Below, in pieces: positions 46,850 through 56,999 of a stretch of DNA of 64,000 bases; positions within the stretch are counted from its first letter, which is position 1; each line of letters begins with the position of its first letter. Both the position numbers and the translations under genes were made by a program. The DNA comes from Bagarius yarrelli (taxonomy: Eukaryota; Chordata; Actinopteri; Siluriformes; Sisoridae), in the NCBI GenBank assembly GCA_005784505.1, contig VCAZ01000017.1:4120072-4184071 (forward strand), written 5' to 3'. Under the pieces are notes generated by a model. That model ran no database searches and had not been told where the DNA came from. It worked only from the letters and a program-made list of their open reading frames with translations.

Positions 46850-47270
46850 TCAGGTTTTGGCCTGCCAATTCTGGCTTGAAGCTTGACTGCGTTGATTTGA
46901 TGCAAATACCTCGGGGGAGAGTCCCCAGACTGATGAACAGTTATGTCAAGTCGATTTTGCACCGCCGGGAAAAGGTAACCTCGTCGGAGACACACACACT
47001 TAAACACACGCGCGTGCGCACGCACACCGGCTTCTAGAAGCATGCAGAAGGTTAGAGAGACAGGAAGGTTGTGATGTGTGATGGTCGGGGTCCCCCTCTT
47101 GCTGTGTGTCTCGCTATAGCGACTTTGTCAGCGCGTCTGGGCTAATTGCAGACGAGCCCGGCTGCCATTACAATAAAAACGCAGAGCGTGGCACACATTA
47201 ACGCCGCCCGCCTCATTTATGCCACTGCTGGAAAAGGTAGAAATGAATATTTCATTACTTTAATTATTGC
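46850..47270. promoter_or_regulatory. Candidate conserved non-coding elements (two patches)
   Basis: Patch one (46855-46990) has the perfect octamer ATGCAAAT (46900-46907) within GATTTGATGCAAATACC and GAACAGTTATGTCAAG. Patch two (47110-47270) has GGGCTAATTGCAGACGAG, GCCATTACAATAAAAACGC, CATTTATGCCACTGC and CTTTAATTATTGCGAC. Confidence 0.4.
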
Positions 47271-47289
47271 GACATTTTTTTTTTTTTTT

Positions 47290-47860
47290 TGCACTACTCA
47301 AACCGAGAGAACAAGAGGAGAGAGAGAGAGAAAAGAGAGGAGGCAGAGAGGCATCACTAATTATAAGCAGTAATAACATTTAAGATTCACTGATTGCCAG
47401 TTTACCGCCGATCGCTAGATGTTGTGGCAAGAAATTACAAAGGTAAAAGAAACAATCAGCAGCAGCCGGGATGAGAAGGAGAGAGAGAAAAAGGTAGAGA
47501 GAAAGAGTGAGAAAGCAGGCAGGAGGGAAACGGGGCTCATTTTCAGAACGAAACGCAAGACTCACACCTGCCACACCGAGCAAAGTGAGAGGGAGAGACA
47601 TCTGTCTGGCTTCTGCAGGGAGCTTTTTTAAGCGTCTATTCGGAAAAAAATGGAACCTTCTGGAAAGGTTCTAATTCAAGTGCAGCTCCTAGCACGTTGA
47701 TTAGAGATACGACGGGAAGGCTCATGGTGTTGACAGTAAACCTGTTTGAATTAATGTGACGGGGAACAATGATGCCATTTTTGTGGGGGGGGGGGTTCTG
47801 CTGTTAAAGCCTCAGAGAGAGAGAAAGGGGGGCGGGTTACACATAAAGAAAGAAGAGGAA
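47290..47860. other. Purine-rich intron
   Basis: GA-rich stretches near 47310-47350, 47475-47520 and 47810-47835, poly(T) at 47276-47290 and a G run near 47784. No gene supported. Confidence 0.45.
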
Positions 47861-47909
47861 CGAAATGAACATGTAGAACACGCATTAAAACATTTACTAT
47901 TCTATCATT

Positions 47910-48000
47910 TGGCAGAAGCGCCTTGCTTAGGGGCCTATTAGTGGCAGCTTGGTCATCCTTAGATTAAAACCCATGATCTTCTGAGTACCTTAGAGCTACC
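47910..48000 (-). mobile_element. SINE fragment
   Basis: GCCTTGCTTAGGGGCCTATT, AGTGGCAGCTTGG and AAAACCCATGATCTTCTGAG are the SINE body and B-box region in reverse. Confidence 0.6.
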
Positions 48001-48019
48001 AAATCCCTGTCATAGTATT

Positions 48020-48360
48020 TATTTATCCAAATCAACCTACATGTATCTCATTTTTTTAATCCATCTAAGACAGGGGTGTCCAAACTCGGTCCTGGGGGAC
48101 GGTGTTCTGCAGAGTTTGGATCCAACTTTCCCCAACACACCTACCTTTAAGTTTCAAGTATACCTAGCAACACCTTAAATAGTTGTTTCTGGTGTGTTTG
48201 ATTCGGGTTGGAGCTAAACACCGGCAGGACACCGGCCCTCCAGGACCGAGTTTGGACACCCCTGATGGGTTAAAGGCCTTGGTCTGTTTTCCATATTTGG
48301 CAGCGTGGTGGGATTAGGGATTGGAACTCCCAATTTCCAATCAGCAGCTTAACACCTCAA
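48020..48360 (-). mobile_element. SINE split by a hAT MITE
   Basis: The left part CCAAATCAACCTACATGTAT and CTCATTT is the SINE tail. The right part GGGTTAAAGGCCTTGG, CAGCGTGGTGGGATTAGG and AATCAGCAGCTTAACACC is its body and head. Bases 48071-48264 interrupt it. Confidence 0.7.
48071..48264. mobile_element. hAT-type MITE (194 bp)
   Basis: Terminal inverted repeats CAGGGGTGTCCAAACTCGGT and its complement at the other end are identical over at least 25 bases, and internal GCAGAGTTTGGATCC matches the copy at 26809-26989. No clean 8-bp target duplication remains. Better TIR identity suggests it is younger or less eroded than the other copy. Confidence 0.85.
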
Positions 48361-48379
48361 CATTTTTATAATAGTTATA

Positions 48380-48770
48380 GTGCTGTGTCATGTGCCATTG
48401 CTTATTCAATGACATACCACTCACATTGACGGGTGAAAATCCGATCTGTCTGCTTACATGGTAGATGCATGTATCCAATTCATATCCAATTTATTCCCAC
48501 ATTTGAATAAGATCTGAAAATATCCATGTGCTTTTTCTTGCTTATACGATCATGGGTCATATCCAAACCCATGTTCCAGCGTGACAATGCCCATGCACAC
48601 AAAGCCCCTGAGCATAAGACACATGGAGTCATATGATTGGAGTGGAAATAATCATGAGGACAAACACACCTACAATCTGGAGATTATTACATAACACGAA
48701 ACAATATCCAATCAGAACACGAGCTGACAGAAAACGGAAGCATAACAAATGCAGTCATGGTGCAGCACAA
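48380..48770. repeat. Possible old DNA-transposon remnant
   Basis: Contains repeated ATCCAA(T/A) words (48474-48492, 48550-48558, 48708-48714) and GAAAATCCGATCTG. It resembles non-autonomous fish elements in style, but no ends were found. Confidence 0.2.
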
Positions 48771-49065
48771 AGTCTAAATGACTTCATATCAAACTTTTCC
48801 CTCCAATGAAGTTTCTGTCAAAATTATTTCAAACACTATCGCAATTCTTTCGTTCTATCGTCACCATGTTTATTCTCAAGACTCGAGAGATTTCCAGAGA
48901 TTTCCCGTTTTCATAGTCTGATTGAAAATCCGCAAAACTGTTAAATCTAGAAATGGAAGTGAACGTTGAAGGACAAGATGCTAATTGGAATGGTTAAGTA
49001 GGTAAAAATACCAGGAAAAAAAGCACCTAGGTTTATCTGAGTGCTGGTGTGCTGAAATCAGACTG

Positions 49066-49068
<3 letters not shown>

Positions 49069-49103
<35 letters not shown>
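49069..49103. repeat. (CA)n microsatellite
   Basis: About 17 CA units. Confidence 0.97.
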
Positions 49104-49104
<1 letters not shown>

Positions 49105-49495
49105 CCTCCTCCTCTCTGACAGAGCGACAGACCGATGTCAGCCTAAAGGACTGAAGAAAGAACAGACACACACTCATACACACTGTATTAACACAAGTCT
49201 CTATATATTCACAGCACCTCTGAATCCATTGAGTGTACACTAAGGTGTGTGTGTGTGTGTATGGGAAAGGCTGAGAACAGGCTGTCGGGGTGATTACCCT
49301 GCCACTACCCGAAGACGCGTTTGTTTGACATTTGCACGTGACGGTGGTGTGATGCGGCACAGTGACAGGGTTGAGACAGAAAGTTGGACGTAGTCACAAA
49401 GCATTAATACAACATACAGCCCCCCTCTTATACACACACACACACTCACAGAACACATGCTAGTAAGTGTAATTGTGTGTAGGGAAGTGATAGTT

Positions 49496-49562
49496 GGTAG
49501 TGGTTCAGTGGTTGGACTGCTTATCTGAGGATCAAGGGTTTAATTCTCTATCAAATAATTGA
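49496..49562 (+). mobile_element. SINE head fragment
   Basis: TAGTGGTTCAGTGGTTGGAC, GGATCAAGGGTTTAATTC (eroded B box). The body is lost. This is the rightmost SINE piece in the window. Confidence 0.55.
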
Positions 49563-49599
49563 TGATTTGTCTAGCTCTCACTTTATAACTCTAATCTCT

Positions 49600-49918
49600 G
49601 CACTCCTTTCTTCATTTCTTACTCTACCTCTCTTTGTGTCTGTCTATCTTCCTTTTTTCTCTCGCTCTCTTTTCATCTTAGTCTATCAGTCTCGTATTCT
49701 ATTCATCCAGTAGCTGATGACCTGGCTTTAAATTCTGTGTTCTATCCTTTCTCCATTTCTTTTCCTCTCCCTGTCTTTATCTCTCTTTCTCACTCTCTCT
49801 CTCTCTATCTTCTTCTCTCTTTCTTTCTCTCTCTCTCTATATCTTCTTCTCTATTTCTCACTCTATCAGTGTCTTTACTTCTATCGCTTTACTTCACTGT
49901 CTCTGTTTCTTTTTGAAA

Positions 49919-49951
<33 letters not shown>
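49600..49951. repeat. Polypyrimidine tract ending in (CT)n
   Basis: CTTT, TCTC and TTCTTCTC words with CTATCTTCTTCTCT-like internal repeats, closing with a pure (CT)13 at 49924-49950. Confidence 0.85.
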
Positions 49952-49954
<3 letters not shown>

Positions 49955-50463
49955 GCAGAGCATTTTACATGTCTCCTTGTCAGCTGCTTACGAGAGACTC
50001 CACCCGGAACATGACCATCAGCCTGATCTTGCGTTCATGCTAATTTATACATCACAAACCTGCGAAACACCTCTGCGTGGATGAATTAAGCCTCAAGTGT
50101 TTTTACACCTGAGAAAGACACACACACACCCTGTCAGACGCCAGGCTTCCCGCAAATGGGAAATCTGACACTTGAGAATGCGATTGTTTTATTTCCTTCT
50201 ATCCTTCCTTCCTCTCTTCCTTCCTTCTATCCGTCCATCCTTTTCCTAAAGCTGGTTAGGAAGTAGACCAATGCAACAAACAAAATACCTGGATTTCCAG
50301 CGAAAAGAGACTGAAATGAGCCGTGAGATTTGGAAATGTAAATCGTGAGTGTGTGAGCAAGAGAGAGAGTGTGAGTGAGAGTCACTGAAAAAATGGGATG
50401 TGGATCAGACAAACATCACAGTAGCAGAGAGTTAATATGAACGGTCAAACCTCAAATGCAGGA

Positions 50464-50485
50464 CACACACACACACACACACACA
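50464..50485. repeat. (CA)n microsatellite, short
   Basis: About 11 CA units. Confidence 0.9.
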
Positions 50486-50499
50486 TGACCAAAAACAAA

Positions 50500-51180
50500 C
50501 ACTTATTTTAGACTTTTATATGGATTGAAATGATTGGCGGCCACTGTAGGATGCATGGTGCCATGCCATCGTCAGTGTGACATCACTTGCTTCTTTTGAC
50601 ATGTAAATGAGTAAGTTAGCCAATAGAAAGCGACTGGGCGGAGCTACTGACAACTGCTTCCCGAAGACAAACGTAGGGGGAATATTTTTATTTCTATGAC
50701 ACATCATAACAATGAATTATTTTTCTTTTTTATCTCTGCTAGCCTCGCATAACAGGTGAACCCGTCTCACGCTGTGGTATTTATATTGTTCTGTTTCCTT
50801 TTTTTTTTTTTTTTTTTAACCTTATTCTGCATTTTTAATCAAAGGTGTTCAATAATCTTGCTTTTATTTACATCTTTATTTTTTCACTTAAAGGTCGAGC
50901 GCAGGAAGCTGATCAGTTGTGGTGTCTCGGATTTTCTTTAAAATTGCTTAAATGTTGAAGCAGAAAAAAGTTAATCAAAAACAAGAGCGGGTTTCGGTTT
51001 TAGTTTTGGGACAACTTTGATTAAAGGTTTGGATCCATTTCAAATGTTGACTAGTATAATTCAGATTTTTATTCTTTAAAAGAAATTTAAATAGAGGAAG
51101 AAATTTAGGGAATGCAGCGCAGGATTCGATGATGCAATCGAGCAAACAGATCTCTACAAAGCCATCTCTCATCCCGCTAT
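50500..51180. other. Intron without recognisable gene
   Basis: Unique sequence with a poly(T) run at 50800-50818. No motif cluster or transposon recognised. Confidence 0.45.
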
Positions 51181-51189
51181 TCCTCTCTC

Positions 51190-51192
<3 letters not shown>

Positions 51193-51224
<32 letters not shown>
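51193..51224. repeat. (CT)n microsatellite
   Basis: About 16 CT units. Confidence 0.95.
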
Positions 51225-51228
<4 letters not shown>

Positions 51229-51883
51229 ATCTGTCTGTCTCTCAGCATGTATCGACATATGAGTAGAGAAAAACCTGAATTCGACTTTGGAGGAGAAAAG
51301 AACAAGATTAAGAGGAGGACCAGTTTATTGTGTGTTCTAACATCCCTCTACCTTGTAAACCTTCCAGTTTTGTACCTTAAACAAAGCCCCCTTCAGCAAA
51401 CTCTCTTTCTCTTTTATTTTCCCGCTCGGTGTCCAAAGGTGTAAAGCCACAGGGGGAAAAAAAAGGTGGAATTCGTGTCACATGGTCAAAGGGATTTACC
51501 CACGATCCGAAAAAAAAAAAACCCTCAGGATGTGTGGGTGTGTGTCACCTGAAAAGAAATCAAATCTAGCGTATATTTGTGTGTATATATTTATGTGTAT
51601 ATTGATACATATATAAACACACGTACAGAACCGTGAGGTGTAAGTGGCCATGAATAGTAAAAGAGCGGCATCTTGTAACACTATCGGTGTGTGTGTGGGG
51701 GGGGGGGTGCTGTGTGTAAAGTAGGACCTATATACGCCTGGTAACCAGGGGAGGCCTCGCAAACACACACAAACACCTTCGCCATCCTGCTTTCACTGCC
51801 CACCCTTACTTTTTTTTACTCTTTTTCTTTGTTTTTCTTCCTCAGCTCGTTCTTCCTCACTCATTTGCTTTTCATGTAGGCCT

Positions 51884-51911
<28 letters not shown>
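51884..51911. repeat. (CT)n microsatellite
   Basis: About 14 CT units. Confidence 0.95.
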
Positions 51912-51920
<9 letters not shown>

Positions 51921-52453
51921 GTCTTTTCTTGAATGTAAATGCGGCGCCCGGCGCTGAGAGGCCGCGTTGTGATTAAGAAGAAGAGAGGCTGCTTTTCTTT
52001 GTTCCGCCCCCGGGGGATGTTTACCGGCAGAGACGCGGCGGATCAGATATGAAAGGCATTCGGGTCACGACTGATGTGAGCGAAAGTGAAATCATACCTA
52101 AGGCGTTCCGCGCAGTGCAGAGTCCAGGGCTAGCTGACACTGCCGGCTCGGTGTGTCCACCCCCTTATTCCCATCCCCACACACACACACACACACATAG
52201 ATACAGTAACACACTGCCAGGAGTGAAGATCTCCATATAACATCGACAAATGAAAATCGTTTTTTTTTGAATTTTGAAAAGAAAAAAAAAAAAAAAAGTT
52301 ATATAAATAAAAGAGCGCCTTAATTCCGTCCGTCTTGTTCAAACGCTAAGGCGTAATGTATTGTCACGTCGTATTAAACCGATACCGACACCTCGTGTAG
52401 AATTTCACCCCAGGTTCTTCTGTGGTTTTATTCGGTGTTTAAAAGTCCCATTG

Positions 52454-52454
<1 letters not shown>

Positions 52455-52511
<57 letters not shown>
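52455..52511. repeat. 57-base poly(T) homopolymer
   Basis: An uninterrupted T run of about 57, followed by about 400 bases of very AT-rich sequence. It is far longer than the other homopolymers in the window. Confidence 0.95.
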
Positions 52512-52515
<4 letters not shown>

Positions 52516-52919
52516 TTAAAAATATGCTCTAAAATTCTCAATTATTACATTTGTTTAAAGAATTTTTACTGATTTGTTCATCCAAATAAAAAATAAAATA
52601 ATGAATCGTTAGAAGAAGATTTTAAATGTTAAGTCAATGTATAAATTATATTTAATTCAAATTAAAAGTGCCCTTAGTAATGGCACGATAAAAGTATTAA
52701 CCGCTTAAAAATTGAAATTACATATCAAATATTCATTCATTATATCTTTTTGGATTGTTCTTTTAATATATAATTAAAATTAATATATATTTGATTTGAA
52801 AAAATCTTTTTATTTTTTTATTTACTTTTTTATTTTTAATGCTACGTAAAACTCAAATTAAAATCAAAAGCAATTTTTATTTGATTCAAAATAAAATAAT
52901 AATTTAAAAAAATAAAATC

Positions 52920-53095
52920 CGTCTCTGTCGGTTGTCCAGCACGACATTTGGACCCGTGTGTCACGTCATGTTCCGTACACGCTGTGTAATCCTGCGCTCT
53001 TTGCCTGATTATTTCTGTCTGGCACCCGTTCGATCGTCTGTAATTGTTTCACTCGCTTAAACAAAATAATCCGGCTGTAAACGTTGACGTGCCGA
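52920..53095. promoter_or_regulatory. Candidate conserved non-coding element
   Basis: TTTGCCTGATTATTTCTGTC, CGTCTGTAATTGTTTCAC and ACAAAATAATCCGG in CpG-containing unique sequence between AT-rich and GA-rich flanks. Conservation untested. Confidence 0.35.
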
Positions 53096-54067
53096 GAGGG
53101 TACGCTGCGGAGGAGTGTGGAGCTTTGGAGTGAAAAAAGGAAAGGAAAGACAGAGAAAGAGAGATAGTGTGTGTGTGTGCGTGTGCGAGTGTCGTCCCTG
53201 CCGCCTGCCGCCAATCTTCTAAACATGGAAATGAAATGTGTTGCCTCTGACACTCGGCTATATATGCGAGTGCACCAGTCTTTCCCCTTCATCCAGGATG
53301 GAAGGATGTTAAAACGAGTGTCGAGGTGATGGAAAGAGAGCGAGAAATCACCTTTGACCCTTGTATCATCTTCCCATCAATTAGTTTCCCTGATTTAACC
53401 GAAGCATGAAGTATAAAATTATTGGATTAATTTTGAGCGATCACATTAAAATATAATCATTTGTAAATTGGCAACTTTTACAACTGGTCGAATTTGACAG
53501 GAAGACATCAGGAGGGTTAAAAAGGGGTAACAGGATGAGACGGGACACAACATGGTATTGTTGTGGCTTCATTAAAAAAAAGAAGAAAAAAATCCGACCC
53601 CTCGTCTCAAACCCGCTTTTTCTTTAAGACTTGTATGACTTTTTTTTTTTTTAACTCCCTGAGAAACGATCGAATCTCAGCGGAAACTGGAGCTTTTCGT
53701 TGTGGCTAATAATTAATAGGGGTTTGTGTTACAGGAAACCGTGTGGGATTTGCACTCGGATTTACGTCCACTGAAAGGAAGTTGGGCGCACGAGTCACAG
53801 AGCTGATCCGTCACTGCGAGTTTTCCCTTCGTCTTCCTGAGTTTTTCAACAGTATAACCGATATATCCAAACAAAAATCACGTCCACCCTTAAAAATGAA
53901 AAAATCCACACACAAGTTTACGCCGTTGAAAGCAGCTATCAAATGTGCTATGTTTTTTTTTTTTCCCTTATTCGTACAGGCTGAAATGACTAAACACACT
54001 CGTACAAACATGCATGTATACACAGCAAAGTGGATGAATGCTCACAGCTGGCTTGGAACAGTAAGAG

Positions 54068-54070
<3 letters not shown>

Positions 54071-54102
<32 letters not shown>
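54071..54102. repeat. (GA)n microsatellite
   Basis: About 16 GA units. Confidence 0.97.
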
Positions 54103-54104
<2 letters not shown>

Positions 54105-54463
54105 TTGTAGGGCAGCTGTGATGTGACTCCCCAGTCTGGACTCTGACCCCATGCTCTCAGCAGAGACGGCTCGAACGAATGGACGCTTCCTCGCCAGCGT
54201 GTCATGCACAGACCGTACAGATCAAATGTCTCGATGCACAACGGCATGTCCGGGAAATTGAATTTTTCTCGCAAAACATGGCATCTATCTATCCGTCCAG
54301 TCTATTTATCCGTACATATATCTATCCATGGGAATGTCATGGAAAACAACTCAAAATCATCTTGACAAGCCCTTTTTTCCCCCCTCTGAAATCTCCAACA
54401 TGAAATCTAGCATCGTGTTACAGTCTCGTCAATTTCAGCAACGACTCAATCTTTCGTTCTTTG

Positions 54464-54496
<33 letters not shown>
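54464..54496. repeat. (CT)n(CA)n microsatellite
   Basis: About 13 CT units, then ACACACA. Confidence 0.93.
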
Positions 54497-54497
<1 letters not shown>

Positions 54498-54611
54498 TCT
54501 GCCAGCACTCCACCCTTTCAAAAAAAAGTGCAGGATTGGATAAACTCGTGGTGTTTATTTGTGTCCAGCTGGACTTGGCCTCGTAAACCTGTTTGTCTCA
54601 ATTCAGGGCTC

Positions 54612-54640
54612 AGTGTGTGTGTGTGTGTGTGTGTGTGTGT
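54612..54640. repeat. (GT)n microsatellite
   Basis: About 14 GT units. Confidence 0.95.
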
Positions 54641-55370
54641 ATTTTTTTTCTGTTTCGCTACGCTCTCGAGACGACTTCCATCAGACCGAAGTGATGTTTC
54701 CTAGTCCTGTTTGAGCAGGAGGAAATTCCCATCGGAATAGAATCCCAACATCGGATTCTACGCACAATTGTCCTATATAGGCTAGACTAACACTGGACTA
54801 AACCACGAGCAGGTTCGATAGGGAAGGGGGTATTTATTTCTTATGCTTTGACACAAGGCCTTAAGGAGGATTTAATTGTCATGTCTAAACGACAGCATGT
54901 GTGTGCAAGTGTGTGTCGTGCCACATGTTGAAAAAGCGATAGACGATGCAAAACCTGGATCTTTTCCACGTCTTGCGTAGATCCTCAAGCATTTTTTTCC
55001 AGAAATTTAATTAAAGTAAGAGAAACTTGTTTCGAGCATCGTGCAAAAGTGTGCGAAAGCCTGTGCGAAAGCGTGAATATGGACTCAAATATCGGTTCGT
55101 TTTTCTGTTCTAAACATCTTCAGATCCTTCAACAGAAACCCAAACTCAAAAATTAACACAAATCCGTAGCAGGTTGAATTCTTACTTAGTTAATTTTTAA
55201 TCCCAAACGCAAAAAAAAACGGGACAATACAGGAATGATGCCACGAGAATTTTGTCCAGGGTCATGTAGCCGTAGTGTCTAAAGGGCTCGCGCAGGATTT
55301 GCATAAATACACTTTGAGCAGGTTGTTATAAAAGAGAGATGCAACGCTGCTTTTATTCTCAGTCTTTCGT

Positions 55371-55394
55371 CTCTCTCTCTCTCTCTCTCTCTCT
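55371..55394. repeat. (CT)n microsatellite
   Basis: About 12 CT units. Confidence 0.95.
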
Positions 55395-55574
55395 AACTCT
55401 GTTTCACACACGCAAACAAACACTCTTCAACACTCAGTAAGTGAGTGTAGCTCTGTCCAAACACACATACACGCACGCGCGCACACACTTACATGCATGT
55501 GCTAAATTGAAACTGGAAAAAAAAAAAATCGCACTTGAAATCTTGCAACTGCCAAACGTCCCAGAACGATATGC

Positions 55575-55575
<1 letters not shown>

Positions 55576-55610
<35 letters not shown>
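55576..55610. repeat. (GT)n microsatellite
   Basis: About 17 GT units, 760 bases downstream (in gene sense) of the zeb2 splice donor. Confidence 0.95.
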
Positions 55611-55613
<3 letters not shown>

Positions 55614-55629
55614 TGTTTACCAAGCTACA

Positions 55630-56060
55630 ACTCACGCTAAATTCAAGTCGTCTCTGCGCCATTTCGCCGCGCAGGAGCGCACTACAAAGCCTACTAACAC
55701 TGCACACGCACACTCTGACACACAGTACTAATATTGACAACATGCACTTAAAGAAGGGGTAAGAAAACGAAGTGCTCTCAAAACACCACAACACACCAAG
55801 TCTAATCGCAAGCACCGCGCGCGGAGAATCAATTGCGCGTGCTTATGTATTTGTTTATTCTGCGGAGAAAGAAAGAGAAAAAACGCACAGTGCACTGAGC
55901 AGCTTATAAATAATATAAAGAAAGTGTTTAATTCGGTATAGCGTGCGGGAGGGTGTGCGGGGTGTCATGCATGCTTGGGAATCGAGCAAACATTGGAACT
56001 AAGTGGAACGACGTGCAGGGAGAACGGCGCAGAGCGCGCGCTTAACGCGAATAACGGTAT
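55630..56060. promoter_or_regulatory. CpG-containing start of the zeb2 intron
   Basis: CpG clusters such as CACCGCGCGCGGAG (about 55815) and GCAGAGCGCGCGCTTAACG (about 56030) make this stretch stand out from AT-rich intron. It may belong to the promoter-proximal CpG domain of zeb2. Confidence 0.3.
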
Positions 56061-56367
56061 TTTTTTTTAGGCTAATGGGAAATAAAGCGAGAGAGATGAA
56101 GAGTGCCAAACTTTCCTTCTGAACTGACTACACTCCTCATACATATACACACACAGTGGCACACTTTAACACACACACACACACACACTTACAATTCGCG
56201 CGTGCACTTTTATACACATTTAAGCGGAAATTAAAAACAATAAAACACTACGCAATTAAATAACGCACTCCGTCAGCTCGGAGGCTTCTTTTTTTTTGTT
56301 CCCACTATTTCCGCACAACCCGGAAATTTCCCACTCAAACTTCCCCAGATTTTTTTTTTCCTCTTAC

Positions 56368-56452
56368 CGTTTTTCCTTCTCGGGTTGGCTTGCTTCCGTC
56401 GCTTGCACCGGGGGCCATCCGCCATGATCTGCTGCTCCTGCTGCTGCCTCAT
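56368..56452 (-). CDS. zeb2: Zeb2 first coding exon (N-terminal 28 residues, ends at a splice donor)
   Basis: ZEB2 is a nuclear two-handed zinc-finger/homeodomain repressor that binds paired CACCT boxes and recruits CtBP and NuRD during neural crest, neural and EMT programmes. Reading the minus strand from the ATG at 56452 gives MRQQQEQQI followed by MADGPRCKRRKQANPRRKN, then one extra base and the donor GTAAGAG (GT at 56367-56366), so the exon ends in phase 1. The block ADGPRCKRRKQANPRRK is shared by ZEB1 and ZEB2. The residues before MADG and the RRKN ending (ZEB1 has RRNN, recalled) point to ZEB2. RRKQANP is the family's NuRD-recruiting motif. The first ATG has T at -3 (weak context). Met10 (56425-56423) has A at -3 and G at +4 (strong), so initiation may be mixed. 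Tetrapod ZEB2 begins MKQPI, and here a Gln-rich stretch is expanded. Which teleost paralogue (zeb2a or zeb2b) cannot be decided. The rest of the gene lies beyond base 1. Confidence 0.95.
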
Positions 56453-56602
56453 CGACGGGCTTGTGTGTGTGTATGTGTGGACTTGAGTGCGTGTGTGTGT
56501 GCGTGTGCGTGTGTGTGTGTGTGTGTCTGTGGCTTAGACAGCGGCTCTCATGGACGCGGCTCTCCTTTCTTCCCTTCAATCAGCGGCGGCAGGCTGGACG
56601 AT
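56453..56602 (-). other. zeb2: Inferred zeb2 5' UTR part of the ATG exon, with CA-rich tract and uORF
   Basis: Upstream of the ATG the minus strand runs through an interrupted (CA)n stretch (56461-56527). It reaches a good acceptor: the pyrimidine-rich run CTCTTCCTCTCTTTG is followed by CCCGCTTTAG, with the AG at 56604-56603. That would make the exon 56602-56368, about 235 nt. A five-codon uORF (ATG at 56551-56549, MRAAV, TAA at 56536-56534) lies in this leader, in the main frame but closed before it. ZEB2 genes usually have a non-coding exon 1 and the ATG in exon 2, which fits. The acceptor choice is inference. Confidence 0.5.
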
Positions 56603-56759
56603 CTAAAGCGGGCACAAAGAGAGGAAGAGTGTGTATGTGTGTGTGTGTGTTTGTTTGGTGTTGGGATTGAATTGCATGAACTTTTTTTTTTTGTAGTGAA
56701 TTAAATTATAAAATACGACCTGATAAAAATTAAGCGGGACGAGAGAGAAAGATAGATAG

Positions 56760-56765
<6 letters not shown>

Positions 56766-56800
<35 letters not shown>
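56766..56800. repeat. (GA)n microsatellite
   Basis: About 17 GA units, just upstream (gene sense) of the inferred acceptor of the zeb2 ATG exon. On the gene's strand it reads (CT)n, about 160 bases before the acceptor AG. Confidence 0.95.
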
Positions 56801-56805
<5 letters not shown>

Positions 56806-56999
56806 GAAAATGCAACAACAATGTAAGACCCGTTTCCTCGGAGAATAACGGAACGAGTCGCTTCTCTTGCGTCTTTTTTTGCGTCTCTTTTTTTTACCCT
56901 GAGAACCACTGATAGCACAACCGCTCCGACTTTCTATCACTCCAGAACCCTTAAACCGGCTGTGGCTCAAATCTCCACATTAACTGTTGCACTTTATCT

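Noticed and set aside
53743..54126. 127-residue open frame
   Set aside because: Ends in an (RE)n reading of a (GA)n microsatellite. The rest resembles no family.
56364..56579. 71-residue minus-strand frame over the zeb2 exon
   Set aside because: Different frame from the Zeb2 reading. It starts at a non-ATG codon and translates the CA tract as His-Thr.
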